Source: Pseudomonas soli (GTDB lineage: Bacteria > Pseudomonadota > Gammaproteobacteria > Pseudomonadales > Pseudomonadaceae). Taken from it: a DNA stretch of 64,000 nucleotides. Positions 1-10,216 of the stretch are shown piece by piece; the first letter of the stretch is position 1; each line of letters starts with the position of its first letter. The translations under genes and the position numbers were made by a program. The notes below the pieces were generated by a model. The model saw only the letters and a list, made by a program, of their open reading frames with translations, was not told the origin of the DNA and made no database searches. The stretch lies in the NCBI RefSeq assembly GCF_900110655.1, contig NZ_FOEQ01000002.1:591210-655209 (forward strand), in the 5' to 3' direction.

Positions 1-76
1 TGGCGTCCCCTAGGGGACTCGAACCCCTGTTACCGCCGTGAAAGGGCGGTGTCCTAGGCCACTAGACGAAGGGGAC
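1..76 (-). tRNA. tRNA-Glu (anticodon UUC)
   Basis: The complement folds as a 76-nt tRNA beginning GTCCCCTTCG and ending in an encoded CCA. The acceptor arms GTCCCCT and AGGGGAC pair, the T loop reads GTTCGAGTC and the anticodon loop reads CCTTTCACG, giving UUC for glutamate. The 3' end lies at the window edge, so more tRNA genes of the same operon may follow outside. A promoter for it is visible at 163-191. Confidence 0.97.
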
Positions 77-162
77 ACGCTGCTCGCATTACCTATTAAA
101 GTACTGCTTGCTTTCACTCCCTGCCGCGTTTCGCTGTGTGCTTTACGCTGCAAGTGGCGCGC

Positions 163-191
163 ATTCTATGGATGCCTCGCAGGGTCGTCAA
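163..191 (-). promoter_or_regulatory. Sigma-70 promoter of the tRNA-Glu transcript
   Basis: On the minus strand TTGACG (186-191) is followed by a 17-nt spacer and TAGAAT (163-168), then a GC-rich GCGCGCC stretch typical of stringently controlled stable-RNA promoters. It sits about 87 nt upstream of the tRNA, leaving a processed leader. Both hexamers match the consensus at five of six positions. Confidence 0.75.
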
Positions 192-370
192 CCCCTTTGT
201 AGAAATTTATTTAAATCAATGACTTCCCGTCGTCATGGGCAGTGATGCAGGATGTGTCCGGGGATTGGCGTTGCTTTTCTGACGCCGGCTCGGCAAGCTC
301 GTAGCGATGTGCCAGCATCTGTAGGTTTTGGATTACGGGCCGATACATATAGGCAAGGCTTGAGGGCCTG

Positions 371-394
371 ATCGCGGGGCAAGCCGGCTCCCAT
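371..394. repeat. REP-like element
   Basis: ATCGCGGGGCAAGCCGGCTC followed by CCAT matches the intergenic repeat family seen throughout the window (ATCGCSGGCAAGCCSGCTCC core). The arms around CAA form a short hairpin. It is a single, unpaired copy. Confidence 0.6.
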
Positions 395-509
395 GAATCC
401 GCCACAGATTCAATGGAGCGCAGGCTGTTCCGCCGGGCTGCACTGTTCGCTTTCGGGCGGACTCACTACACTCTCGATAGATGCAAAACTTCTTCATGAG
501 GCGTTAACG

Positions 510-1277
510 GTGACACCACTTCTGATCACCCTGCTTATCGTTGCAGGTATCGCGCTGCTGATCGTGATCGGCTACCTGAACAATGTGGTCGAGAACGGCA
601 AGCTCGAGCGTGCACGGCTCAAGGTCGAGCTGGCCGACCGCCTGCGCCGTTGCGGCGAGATCACCGAGACCTTCCCCGGGCAATTCATGACGCCCGCGCT
701 CAAACTGCTGCTGACCCGCCTCGAACTGAACCTCAACCAGCGCCAGCTGGCCCTGGACAAGCACAGTGGCGACCTCAAGGCGCGCATCGCCGAGCTGGAA
801 GGGCTGATCGCCCAAGGCGAGAGGATACCGGTCAGTAACCCGCCCTCGCCCATCCAGACCGAGGTAAAGGCCAAGGACGTGCGCTTTTTGCTGGAACTGC
901 TGCACAACCAGATCGTGCGTGCCACTCAGGAAGGCTTCCTGGCGACCAACGAAGGCAAGTATTGGGTCAAGGAGATCCGCCATATCCTGGTGCTGCTGCA
1001 TATCGAGTTCTTCAACAACCTCGGCCAGCAGGCCCTGCAGCAGAACCAGCCGGGCCAGGCGCGCCTGGCCTTCGAGCGCGGCGTGCAGTACCTGCGCAAG
1101 CAGCCGGAGCCCAAGCAGTATGAAGAGCAGCTGACCTACATGGAGAAATTGCTGAACCGGGCCAACGCCCAGGTGCTGGACCAGATGGAGCCGGCAGAGA
1201 ACGACCAGAACGCGCTGACCCAGGGGCTCAAAACCGATGAGGACGAGACCTGGAAGAAGAAGGTGATCTACGACTGA
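510..1277 (+). CDS. Conserved membrane-anchored hypothetical protein
   Basis: The product is 255 residues when started at the GTG at 510, which has AGGCG a few bases upstream and puts a hydrophobic segment (residues about 3-23) right at the N-terminus. The open frame extends back to 393, but that extra stretch reads through a REP-like element and looks non-coding. The rest is highly charged and helical with many Leu/Glu/Arg heptads, then an acidic tail, as in a membrane-tethered cytoplasmic coiled-coil protein. I recognise no catalytic motif and assign no function. It ends just before a REP element and a bidirectional terminator. Confidence 0.8.
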   Translation: MTPLLITLLIVAGIALLIVIGYLNNVVENGKLERARLKVELADRLRRCGEITETFPGQFMTPALKLLLTRLELNLNQRQLALDKHSGDLKARIAELEGLIAQGERIPVSNPPSPIQTEVKAKDVRFLLELLHNQIVRATQEGFLATNEGKYWVKEIRHILVLLHIEFFNNLGQQALQQNQPGQARLAFERGVQYLRKQPEPKQYEEQLTYMEKLLNRANAQVLDQMEPAENDQNALTQGLKTDEDETWKKKVIYD

Positions 1278-1291
1278 CAGTACCGGCCCTG

Positions 1292-1313
1292 TCGCGGGCA
1301 AGCCCGTTTCCAC
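1292..1313. repeat. REP-like element
   Basis: TCGCGGGCAAGCCCGTTTCC then AC is a member of the window-wide REP family with a CGGGC/GCCCG hairpin. It lies in the 3' spacer after the 510-1277 gene. Confidence 0.6.
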
Positions 1314-1323
1314 GCCGTAACAA

Positions 1324-1353
1324 GAACAAGGGGCCTTCGCAGGCCCCTTGTTC
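1324..1353. terminator. Bidirectional rho-independent terminator
   Basis: A perfect 13-bp stem (GAACAAGGGGCCT with its complement) closes on a TCGC loop. It lies between the convergent genes ending at 1277 (+) and 1357 (-), so it can serve both, although the T-run is short. Confidence 0.85.
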
Positions 1354-1356
1354 ATT

Positions 1357-1839
1357 TCAGCAGTCGGTCAACTCGAGGAACACCTCGACCAGGCGCTCCA
1401 GCCCCGCCTGGTCAGCCGCGCTGAAGCGCGCCAGCTTCGGGCTGTCCAGGTCGAGCACGCCGATCAGCCTGCCCGCCTTGACCAGCGGAATCACCAGCTC
1501 GCTGTTCGAGGCACTGTCGCAGGCGATATGCCCGGGGAAGGCATGCACGTCCTCCACTCGCTGGGTGCTGCGGGTGGCAGCGGCGGCGCCGCATACACCC
1601 CGGCTGAACGGAATGCGCACGCAGGCTACCTGGCCCTGGAACGGGCCGAGCACCAGCTCTTCGTTGCGGTTGATATAGAAGCCCGCCCAATTCAGGTCGT
1701 CCATCTGGTTGTACAAAAAGGCCGAGAACTGCGCGGCGTTGGCGATGAAGTCGCGCTCGTCGGCGAACAGCGCCTGCACTTGCGCGGCCAGCAGGTCGTA
1801 GCCGTCGAGGCCTTGGCCACTGGCGTTGAGGTCGATCAT
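1357..1839 (-). CDS. msrC: Free methionine-(R)-sulfoxide reductase, GAF domain
   Basis: The 160-residue protein is a stand-alone GAF domain that reduces free methionine-R-sulfoxide using thioredoxin. The fRMsr fingerprint is present: NWAGFYI near residue 50, GPFQGQVACVRIP, GVCGAA and HIACDS. The three conserved cysteines are at 73, 83 and 107, with the 10- and 24-residue spacing of the E. coli enzyme (Cys84/94/118). The ATG directly abuts the TAA of the upstream ATPase gene, so the two are probably co-transcribed and translationally coupled. Together with msrB at 5676 it gives the window two branches of methionine-sulfoxide repair. Confidence 0.95.
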   Translation of the reverse strand: MIDLNASGQGLDGYDLLAAQVQALFADERDFIANAAQFSAFLYNQMDDLNWAGFYINRNEELVLGPFQGQVACVRIPFSRGVCGAAAATRSTQRVEDVHAFPGHIACDSASNSELVIPLVKAGRLIGVLDLDSPKLARFSAADQAGLERLVEVFLELTDC

Positions 1840-2727
1840 TTATTTCTGCTCCAGCAATTGCAGCCCGACCCAGTAGCGGGCGAACTGATAGGCACAACGG
1901 CCATTACGGTTGCCGCGGCCGGTGGCCCAGCGCACGGCGAGGATGTCGAGCGCTTCGCTGCGCTGCCACTGCAGCCCGGCCGGGCGCGCCAGCTGGCCGA
2001 TCCAGTGCTCGACCACGTTGAGGAAATGCTCCTGGCTGAACGGGTAGAACGACAGCCACAGGCCGAAGCGGTCGGACAGGGCGATCTTGTCCTCCACCGC
2101 TTCGTTGGGGTGCAGCTCGCCGTCGACCATCTTCCAGTTTTCGTTGTCGCTCTGCTTCTCCGGCACCAGGTGGCGGCGGTTGGAGGTGGCGTACAGCAGC
2201 ACGTTGTCCGGGGCCTGCTCCAGCGAGCCGTCGAGCACGCTCTTGAGTACCCGGTAGTCGCCCTCTCCGGCCTCGAACGAGAGGTCGTCGCAGAACAGGA
2301 TGAAGCGCTGCTTGAGCTTGTGCAGTTGCTCGACCACCCGCGGCAGGTCGGCCAGGTGGTCGCGCTCGATCTCAATCAGGCGCAGGCCCTGGCCTGCGTG
2401 CTCGGCCAACAGCGCGCGCACCAGCGACGACTTGCCAGTGCCGCGCGAGCCCCACAGCAGGGCGTGGTTGGCCGGCAGGCCGTTGATGAACTGGTGGGTG
2501 TTGCGGCCCAACTGCTCGCGCTGCTGGTCGACGCCAATCAGGTCGGACAGGCGGATATCGAGGCTGACCTCCAGCGGCATCAGGTAGCCGCTGCGGCCAT
2601 CGCGCTGCCAGCGGGCGGCGAGGGTGCGGGTCCAGTCGATGTCCGGGCGCGGGGCCGGCAGCAGGGGTTCGAGGCGGGCGAGGACTAATTCGGCGCGGTC
2701 GAGAAAAGCGGTAAGGCGGGCGTCCAT
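1840..2727 (-). CDS. AAA-type ATPase of the DUF815 family
   Basis: This 295-residue protein has a P-loop at residues 93-101 (GSRGTGKSS), a Walker B-like FILFCDDLSF near 141-150, and the downstream motif GSLEQAPDNVLLYATSNRRH. These belong to the DUF815 family of AAA-fold ATPases. The cellular role is not established; predicted roles are nucleotide-dependent remodelling. AGGAG lies 5 nt before the ATG. It precedes the fRMsr gene with no gap and is divergent from the kinase gene at 2873. Confidence 0.9.
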   Translation of the reverse strand: MDARLTAFLDRAELVLARLEPLLPAPRPDIDWTRTLAARWQRDGRSGYLMPLEVSLDIRLSDLIGVDQQREQLGRNTHQFINGLPANHALLWGSRGTGKSSLVRALLAEHAGQGLRLIEIERDHLADLPRVVEQLHKLKQRFILFCDDLSFEAGEGDYRVLKSVLDGSLEQAPDNVLLYATSNRRHLVPEKQSDNENWKMVDGELHPNEAVEDKIALSDRFGLWLSFYPFSQEHFLNVVEHWIGQLARPAGLQWQRSEALDILAVRWATGRGNRNGRCAYQFARYWVGLQLLEQK

Positions 2728-2872
2728 GGCGACTCCTATTGATTTCAGTTTTTGGGGCGCGCAGCGGCCCTTAATCGACGCTCAACTGAAATGAACAGAC
2801 AGACCCGCCAGCAGCCAGGGCTGATCGGCTATGCTTGCGCAGCGCACGGAGCAAGTAACCGGCTTGGGACCC

Positions 2873-5174
<2,302 letters not shown>

Positions 5175-5185
<11 letters not shown>

Positions 5186-5663
5186 GCAGCGGCTCTATCG
5201 CCGTTTTCAGCGCCTCGGGCTTGGTGGTCGGGGCAAAGCGGGTGACCTTGCCGCTGCGCGGGTCGACCAGGAACTTGGTGAAGTTCCACTTGATCTTCTG
5301 CGAGCCCAGCAGGCCCGGGGCGCGGCGCTTGAGCTCGGCGAACAGCGGGTGGGCGCCGGGGCCGTTGACTTCGATCTTGCGAAACAGCGGGAAGCTCACG
5401 CCGAAGTTGAGCTCGCAGAACTGCGCGATCTCCCGGGCGTCGCCCGGCTCTTGCTTGCCGAACTGGTTGCAGGGGAAGCCCAGCACCACCAGGCCCTGGT
5501 CGCGGTAGTCCTGCCACAGGCGCTCAAGGCCCTTGTACTGCGGGGTGAAACCGCACTGGCTGGCGGTGTTGACCACCAGCAGCGCCTTGCCGGCGAAGTC
5601 GCCCAGCACTTTCTGTTCGCCACCGAGGGTGACGCAGGGGATGTCCAGCAGCGCATCGGCCAT
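5175..5663 (-). CDS. Glutathione peroxidase family protein
   Basis: The 162-residue thioredoxin-fold peroxidase uses Cys rather than selenocysteine. Visible are the peroxidatic Cys37 in NTASQCGFTPQY, Gln71 in NQFGKQEPG, Cys83 as likely resolving residue and the WNFTKFLV motif with the catalytic Trp and Asn. Such Cys-GPx enzymes usually take electrons from thioredoxin. GGAG lies ahead of the ATG. Its 3' end overlaps sagS by 11 bp in convergent orientation, and msrB lies 12 nt upstream on the same strand, so msrB-gpx probably form an oxidative-damage operon. In P. aeruginosa a MarR regulator (ospR) sits between sagS and gpx; none is present here. Confidence 0.93.
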
Positions 5664-5675
5664 GTTCGCTCTCCG

Positions 5676-6071
5676 TCAATCGCGTGGCTTGAGGTCCAGG
5701 CACACCGAGTTGATGCAGTAGCGTAGCCCGGTCGGCGGCGGGCCGTCGGGAAATACATGGCCCAGGTGGGCGTCGCACTGGGCGCAGGTGACTTCGGTGC
5801 GGATCATGCCGTGGGAGGTGTCGCGGATCTCGATCATCGCGGCCTCCTCGATCGGCGCGTAGAAGCTCGGCCAGCCGCAGCCGGAATCGAACTTGGTCTT
5901 GGCGTCGAACAGCGGCAGGTCACAGCAGATGCAGTGGTAGACGCCGTCGCGGCGCTCGCTGTTGTACTTGCCGCTGAACGGCCGCTCGGTGCCTTTCAGG
6001 CGGCACACCTGGTACTGGGCCGGATCGAGCATGGCGCGCCATTCGTCCAGGGTTTTGTCGATCTTTTGCAT
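5676..6071 (-). CDS. msrB: Peptide-methionine (R)-S-oxide reductase MsrB
   Basis: This 131-residue enzyme repairs the R-epimer of methionine sulfoxide in proteins. The zinc site is Cys47/Cys50 and Cys96/Cys99, the catalytic Cys119 is in [13 protein letters not shown], and the SGCGWPSF motif carries a likely recycling Cys65. The length and all motifs are typical of cytosolic bacterial MsrB. GAGG precedes the ATG. It is the first gene of a two-gene unit with gpx and is divergent from alaA. Confidence 0.97.
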   Translation of the reverse strand: MQKIDKTLDEWRAMLDPAQYQVCRLKGTERPFSGKYNSERRDGVYHCICCDLPLFDAKTKFDSGCGWPSFYAPIEEAAMIEIRDTSHGMIRTEVTCAQCDAHLGHVFPDGPPPTGLRYCINSVCLDLKPRD

Positions 6072-6238
6072 GGTGGGACCTCGGCAGGCTGAATTTCACC
6101 TCGCACCGGCTTTTCCCTGGCGCGGGTGGCACGTATATTAGTTGGCTTCGTGTGCAAGGCAGTCAGTCTGGCACCCGGTTCCCGCCCTTTCAAACCTTTC
6201 GAAAGCAGGCGGCGCGTATTCTCACTCGGGATCTCATC

Positions 6239-7450
6239 ATGCAGTTCAGCAAATCGAACAAGCTCGCCAATGTCTGCTACGACATTCGCGGCCCAGTGCT
6301 CAAGCACGCCAAACGCCTGGAAGAGGAAGGCCATCGCATCCTCAAGCTGAACATCGGCAACCCGGCGCCGTTTGGTTTCGAGGCGCCGGACGAGATCCTC
6401 CAGGACGTCATCCGCAACCTGCCCACCGCCCAGGGCTACAGCGACTCCAAGGGCCTGTTCAGCGCGCGCAAGGCGGTGATGCAGTACTGCCAGCAAAAGG
6501 AAATCGAAGGCGTCACCATCGAGGACATCTACCTCGGCAACGGCGTGTCCGAGCTGATCGTCATGTCCATGCAGGCGCTGCTCAACAACGGCGACGAAGT
6601 GCTGATCCCGGCGCCCGACTACCCGCTGTGGACCGCCGCGGTGAGCCTGGCCGGCGGCAAGCCGGTGCACTACCTGTGCGACGAGCAGGCCGACTGGTTC
6701 CCGGACCTTGACGACATCAAGGCCAAGATCACCCCGAACACCAAGGCATTGGTGATCATCAACCCGAACAACCCGACCGGCGCGGTGTACTCCAAGGAGC
6801 TGCTGCTGGGCATGCTGGAGCTGGCGCGCCAGCACAACCTGGTGGTGTTCTCCGACGAGATCTACGACAAGATCCTCTACGACGAGGCCGTGCACATCAG
6901 CACCGCGTCGCTGGCCCCGGACCTGCTGTGCCTGACCTTCAACGGCCTGTCCAAGTCGTACCGGGTGGCGGGCTTCCGCTCCGGCTGGCTGATCATCTCC
7001 GGGCCCAAGCATCACGCCACGAGCTACATCGAAGGCATCGACATGCTGGCCAACATGCGCCTGTGCGCCAACGTGCCGGCCCAGCACGCCATCCAGACCG
7101 CCCTGGGCGGCTACCAGAGCATCAACGACCTGGTGCTGCCACCGGGCCGCCTGCTGGAGCAGCGCAACCGCACCTACGAGCTGCTCAACGACATCCCCGG
7201 GGTCAGTTGCGTCAAGCCGATGGGCGCGCTGTACGCCTTCCCACGCATCGATCCGAAGGTCTGCCCGATCCTCAACGACGAGAAATTCGCCCTCGACCTG
7301 CTGCTGTCGGAGAAGCTGCTGATCGTCCAGGGCACGGCGTTCAACTGGCCGTGGCCGGACCACTTCCGCGTGGTGACCTTGCCGCGGGTGGACGACCTGG
7401 AACAGGCGATCGGGCGTATCGGCAACTTCCTACGTACCTATTCGCAGTAA
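6239..7450 (+). CDS. alaA: Alanine/pyruvate aminotransferase AlaA
   Basis: The 403-residue class I/II PLP aminotransferase is very close in sequence to E. coli AlaA (405 residues) throughout, for example KLNIGNPAPFGF, NPNNPTGAVYSKELL and ANVPAQHAIQTALGGYQS. AlaA makes L-alanine from pyruvate with glutamate as donor. The PLP lysine is Lys239 in FNGLSKSYRVAGFR. I chose the ATG at 6239; upstream in-frame codons back to 6152 read through the msrB-alaA promoter region. A strong hairpin terminator follows at 7461. Confidence 0.96.
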   Translation: MQFSKSNKLANVCYDIRGPVLKHAKRLEEEGHRILKLNIGNPAPFGFEAPDEILQDVIRNLPTAQGYSDSKGLFSARKAVMQYCQQKEIEGVTIEDIYLGNGVSELIVMSMQALLNNGDEVLIPAPDYPLWTAAVSLAGGKPVHYLCDEQADWFPDLDDIKAKITPNTKALVIINPNNPTGAVYSKELLLGMLELARQHNLVVFSDEIYDKILYDEAVHISTASLAPDLLCLTFNGLSKSYRVAGFRSGWLIISGPKHHATSYIEGIDMLANMRLCANVPAQHAIQTALGGYQSINDLVLPPGRLLEQRNRTYELLNDIPGVSCVKPMGALYAFPRIDPKVCPILNDEKFALDLLLSEKLLIVQGTAFNWPWPDHFRVVTLPRVDDLEQAIGRIGNFLRTYSQ

Positions 7451-7460
7451 GCCATATCGC

Positions 7461-7510
7461 CATCGCGAGGCAAGTCGCATCGGTACGCCGATGCGACTTG
7501 CCTCGCGATG
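7461..7510. terminator. Long hairpin, likely terminator of alaA
   Basis: Two perfect 23-nt arms (7461-7483 and 7488-7510) enclose a TACG loop and are followed by CTTTT on the plus strand. The inner sequence is related to the GCGAGGCAAG variant of the local REP family, suggesting that a pair of repeats has been co-opted as a terminator. Confidence 0.8.
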
Positions 7511-7602
7511 CTTTTGCCTTACATCCTGCAACGCTCTACCCCACAGCCCTCACGCCATCCTCTGCCATACTCCTCGCGTACACAGTTTGAAATAGTCGCC
7601 CG

Positions 7603-7629
7603 GTTGAATAGCAGCGCCCTCCCCCTTAT
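7603..7629 (+). promoter_or_regulatory. Candidate sigma-32 heat-shock promoter of htpX
   Basis: GTTGAAT (7603-7609) stands 12 nt before CCCCTTAT (7622-7629). The sigma-32 consensus is CTTGAAA, a 13-15 nt spacer measured from TTGAA, and CCCCATNT, so the -10 matches seven of seven fixed positions bar one and the spacing fits. htpX is a known heat-shock gene in E. coli. Confidence 0.6.
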
Positions 7630-7678
7630 ATACCCCGCAGTACGCAACAAACTCATCCGTCAGGAGAACGTAACAACC

Positions 7679-8566
7679 ATGATGCGCATTCTGTTGTTTG
7701 TAGCCACCAACCTCGCGGTGGTGCTGGTTGCAAGCATTACCCTGAGCCTGTTCGGCTTCAACGGGTTCATGGCCGCCAACGGGGTTGACCTCAACCTCGG
7801 CCAGCTGCTGGTCTTCTGCGCCGTGTTCGGTTTTGCTGGCTCGCTCGTCTCGCTGTTCATCTCCAAGTGGATGGCGAAGATGACCACCGGCACCCAGATC
7901 ATCACCCAGCCCCGCACCCGTCACGAGCAGTGGCTGTTGCAGACCGTCGAGGAGCTGTCCCGCGAGGCCGGCATCAAGATGCCCGAGGTAGGCATCTTCC
8001 CGGCCTACGAGGCCAACGCCTTCGCCACCGGCTGGAACCGCAACGACGCGCTGGTGGCGGTGTCCCAGGGCCTGCTGGAGCGCTTCTCGCCCGATGAAGT
8101 GCGCGCGGTGCTGGCCCACGAGATCGGTCACGTGGCCAACGGCGACATGGTCACCATGGCGCTGGTGCAGGGTGTGGTGAACACCTTCGTGATGTTCTTC
8201 GCCCGCATCATCGGCAACTTCGTCGACCGGGTGATCTTCAAGAACGAAGAAGGCCACGGTATCGCCTACTTCATCGCGACCATCGTCGCCGAGCTGGTGC
8301 TGGGCATCCTCGCCAGCATCATCGTCATGTGGTACTCGCGCCGCCGCGAGTTCCGCGCCGACGAGGCCGGCGCCCACCTGGCCGGCACCGGCGCGATGAT
8401 CGGCGCGCTGCAGCGCCTGCGCTCCGAGCAGGGCCTGCCGGTGCACATGCCCGACACGATGAAGGCCTTCGGCATCAACGGCGGTCTCAAGCATGGCCTG
8501 GCCGGCCTGCTGATGAGCCACCCGCCGCTGGAAGACCGCATCGACGCCCTGCGCCGTCGCGGCTGA
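7679..8566 (+). CDS. htpX: Membrane zinc protease HtpX
   Basis: HtpX is an inner-membrane M48 metalloprotease that degrades misfolded membrane proteins. The 295-residue product has two N-terminal membrane segments (about 4-25 and 34-56), the zinc motif HEIGH at 147-151, two more hydrophobic segments, and the third zinc-ligand region [12 protein letters not shown]. The start is one of two tandem ATGs (7679, 7682); AGGAG at 7662-7666 favours the first. A sigma-32-like promoter precedes it and a terminator follows at once, so it is probably monocistronic. Confidence 0.97.
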   Translation: MMRILLFVATNLAVVLVASITLSLFGFNGFMAANGVDLNLGQLLVFCAVFGFAGSLVSLFISKWMAKMTTGTQIITQPRTRHEQWLLQTVEELSREAGIKMPEVGIFPAYEANAFATGWNRNDALVAVSQGLLERFSPDEVRAVLAHEIGHVANGDMVTMALVQGVVNTFVMFFARIIGNFVDRVIFKNEEGHGIAYFIATIVAELVLGILASIIVMWYSRRREFRADEAGAHLAGTGAMIGALQRLRSEQGLPVHMPDTMKAFGINGGLKHGLAGLLMSHPPLEDRIDALRRRG

Positions 8567-8582
8567 TCCAGACAGCAACAAG

Positions 8583-8608
8583 AAAGGGCGACTTCGGTCG
8601 CCCTTTTC
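8583..8608. terminator. Bidirectional terminator after htpX
   Basis: AAAGGGCGAC and GTCGCCCTTT pair around a TTCG tetraloop, flanked by a T-run on the plus strand. It lies between convergent htpX and tpm. Confidence 0.9.
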
Positions 8609-8625
8609 ATTGCCCCGCGATAGCT

Positions 8626-9276
8626 TCAACGCCGAACGCTGTAGACTCGCTCAACCAAACTTTCGACACCAGCTTTGAGAAACTTCGGACTCTCGTCGAG
8701 AATCTCCCCCGCCTCGACCTCATCGACCCGCCACCCGGCAAACCCCGCCCGCACCTCGGCGTCCGGCACCGAGAACGGCGGCCCGTCGATCACGGCCTGG
8801 TCGTAGTCGAGGGTCACCAGCAGGCCGCGGCAGGCCGCTGGCAACTGCTCGCCCAACAATGCCATGTAGCGCTCGCGCATCGGCTCAGGCAAGGCGATCA
8901 ACGCCGCCCGGTCGTACACCCCCGCGCAATCAGCCAGATCCTCGGCACGCAGGGCGAACACATCGCCGCACCACAGCTCCACCTCGTCGCTGCGCCACAC
9001 TTCGAAGCCCCCGTGCCGCGTCACCTGCGCCAACAGCCCGTGCTCGGCGAAGAAATCCTCCACCGCCCGTCGCGACAGTTCCACACCCAGCACCCGATAC
9101 CCTTGCGCGGCCAGCCAGAGCATGTCCAGGCTCTTGCCACACAGCGGCACCAGAACCCGTGCGCCCGGGGCCAGCCCCAACGCCGGCCAGTGCGCCTGCA
9201 GGTACGGGTTCACCTGAGCCTGGTGAAAGCCGATCTGGTTGTCCGCCCACCGCTTGTGCCAGAACGCTGGCTCCAT
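8626..9276 (-). CDS. tpm: Thiopurine S-methyltransferase family protein
   Basis: This 216-residue SAM-dependent methyltransferase matches bacterial TPMT: N-terminal FWHKRWADNQIGFHQ, SAM-binding VLVPLCGKSLDMLWLAAQGYRV split over residues 41-62, and GVYDRAALIALP. In Pseudomonas, Tpm methylates thiopurines and some Se/Te compounds; the physiological substrate is uncertain. GGAGGG lies before the ATG. It is transcribed alone, convergent with htpX and divergent from the dioxygenase gene. Confidence 0.93.
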   Translation of the reverse strand: MEPAFWHKRWADNQIGFHQAQVNPYLQAHWPALGLAPGARVLVPLCGKSLDMLWLAAQGYRVLGVELSRRAVEDFFAEHGLLAQVTRHGGFEVWRSDEVELWCGDVFALRAEDLADCAGVYDRAALIALPEPMRERYMALLGEQLPAACRGLLVTLDYDQAVIDGPPFSVPDAEVRAGFAGWRVDEVEAGEILDESPKFLKAGVESLVERVYSVRR

Positions 9277-9377
9277 GATCCCTCCCGGTTTTTCGATAAA
9301 AGCCTGTGAAAACTTATATTGGATCTCGATCGAAGGCTGATCGAAGATGGCAGCATCTTACCTGCCAGGACCCCGTC

Positions 9378-10130
9378 ATGCTGCCCAGCCTGTTCATTTC
9401 CCATGGCTCACCCATGCTCGCCCTGCAACCCGGCGCCAGCGGCCCGGCCCTGGCCGCGCTGGCCCGCGCCCTGCCCCGCCCGAAGGCGATCGTGGTGGTG
9501 TCGGCGCACTGGGAGAGCCGCGAACTGCTGGTGATGAGCAACCCACACCCGCAGACCTGGCATGACTTCCATGGTTTTCCGCCGGCCCTGTACGCGGTGC
9601 ACTACCCGGCTCCCGGCGAACCGGCACTGGCGCAGCGGCTGGCCGGGTTGCTCGGCGCCCGCCTGGATGAGCAGCGGCCTTTCGACCATGGTGCCTGGGT
9701 GCCACTGGCGCTGATGTATCCGCAGGCGGAGATTCCGGTAGTCCAGGTGTCGCTGCCCAGCCAGGCCGGCCCCGCCCTGCAACTGAAGGTCGGGCAGGCG
9801 CTGGCGCAGCTGGGTGAGGAAGGCATCCTGCTGATCGGCTCGGGCAGCATCACCCATAACCTGGGTGAGCTGGACTGGCATGCCGGGCCGGATGCGGTCG
9901 AGCCCTGGGCGCTGGCGTTTCGTGATTGGGTGGTGGAGCAGCTGAAGGCGGGAGACGAGGCGGCGCTTATGGACTATCGGCGCCAGGCACCGTTTGCAGT
10001 GCGCAATCATCCCAGTGACGAGCACCTGCTGCCGCTGTTCTTCGCCATGGGCGCTGGCGAGCGGTTTGGCATCGTTCACCAGGGATTCACGCTGGGGGCG
10101 CTGGGGATGGATATCTATCGGTTCGACTGA
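9378..10130 (+). CDS. LigB-type extradiol ring-cleavage dioxygenase (DODA/YgiD family)
   Basis: The 250-residue protein has the family start MLPSLFISHGSPM with His9 as a metal ligand, then VVVSAHWESRE, FDHGAWVPL and GSGSITHNL, all characteristic of class III extradiol dioxygenases of the DODA/YgiD type. These are Fe(II) or Zn enzymes acting on catechol-type substrates such as DOPA; the substrate here is unknown. I chose the ATG at 9378 because CCAGGA lies upstream and the family begins at this residue; the frame is open back to 9306. No pathway genes flank it. Confidence 0.88.
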   Translation: MLPSLFISHGSPMLALQPGASGPALAALARALPRPKAIVVVSAHWESRELLVMSNPHPQTWHDFHGFPPALYAVHYPAPGEPALAQRLAGLLGARLDEQRPFDHGAWVPLALMYPQAEIPVVQVSLPSQAGPALQLKVGQALAQLGEEGILLIGSGSITHNLGELDWHAGPDAVEPWALAFRDWVVEQLKAGDEAALMDYRRQAPFAVRNHPSDEHLLPLFFAMGAGERFGIVHQGFTLGALGMDIYRFD

Positions 10131-10169
10131 CGCTCCCATGCACATGGTTACATGTGCTGGACACAGGCA

Positions 10170-10201
10170 AAAAAATCCCCGACCTAGGCCGGGGATTTTT
10201 T
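10170..10201. terminator. Bidirectional terminator
   Basis: AAAAAATCCCC pairs with GGGGATTTTTT around a short inner stem. With A- and T-runs on both sides it can stop transcripts of both the dioxygenase gene and deaD, which converge here. Confidence 0.93.
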
Positions 10202-10216
10202 ATTGCAGCGCCAGGA

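Larger units (their letters stand above)
77..509. other. Intergenic region between tRNA-Glu and the 510 gene
   Basis: This 433-nt spacer holds the tRNA leader and promoter and one REP-like element at 371-394. A 64-codon minus frame at 211-405 has no recognisable protein signature and crosses the REP element, so I do not call it. A few bases resembling AGGCG precede the GTG start at 510. I see nothing else in it. Confidence 0.5.

Noticed and set aside
211..405. 64-codon minus-strand frame near tRNA-Glu
   Set aside because: It overlaps a REP-like element and the tRNA promoter region and has no ribosome-binding site.
1348..2688. 446-codon plus-strand frame opposite the msrC and DUF815 genes
   Set aside because: It spans two well-supported minus-strand genes and shows only shadow composition.
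6127..6142. Possible sigma-54 promoter TGGCACGTATATTAGT upstream of alaA
   Set aside because: The -24 half is good, but the essential GC of the -12 element is AG and no activator sites are visible.
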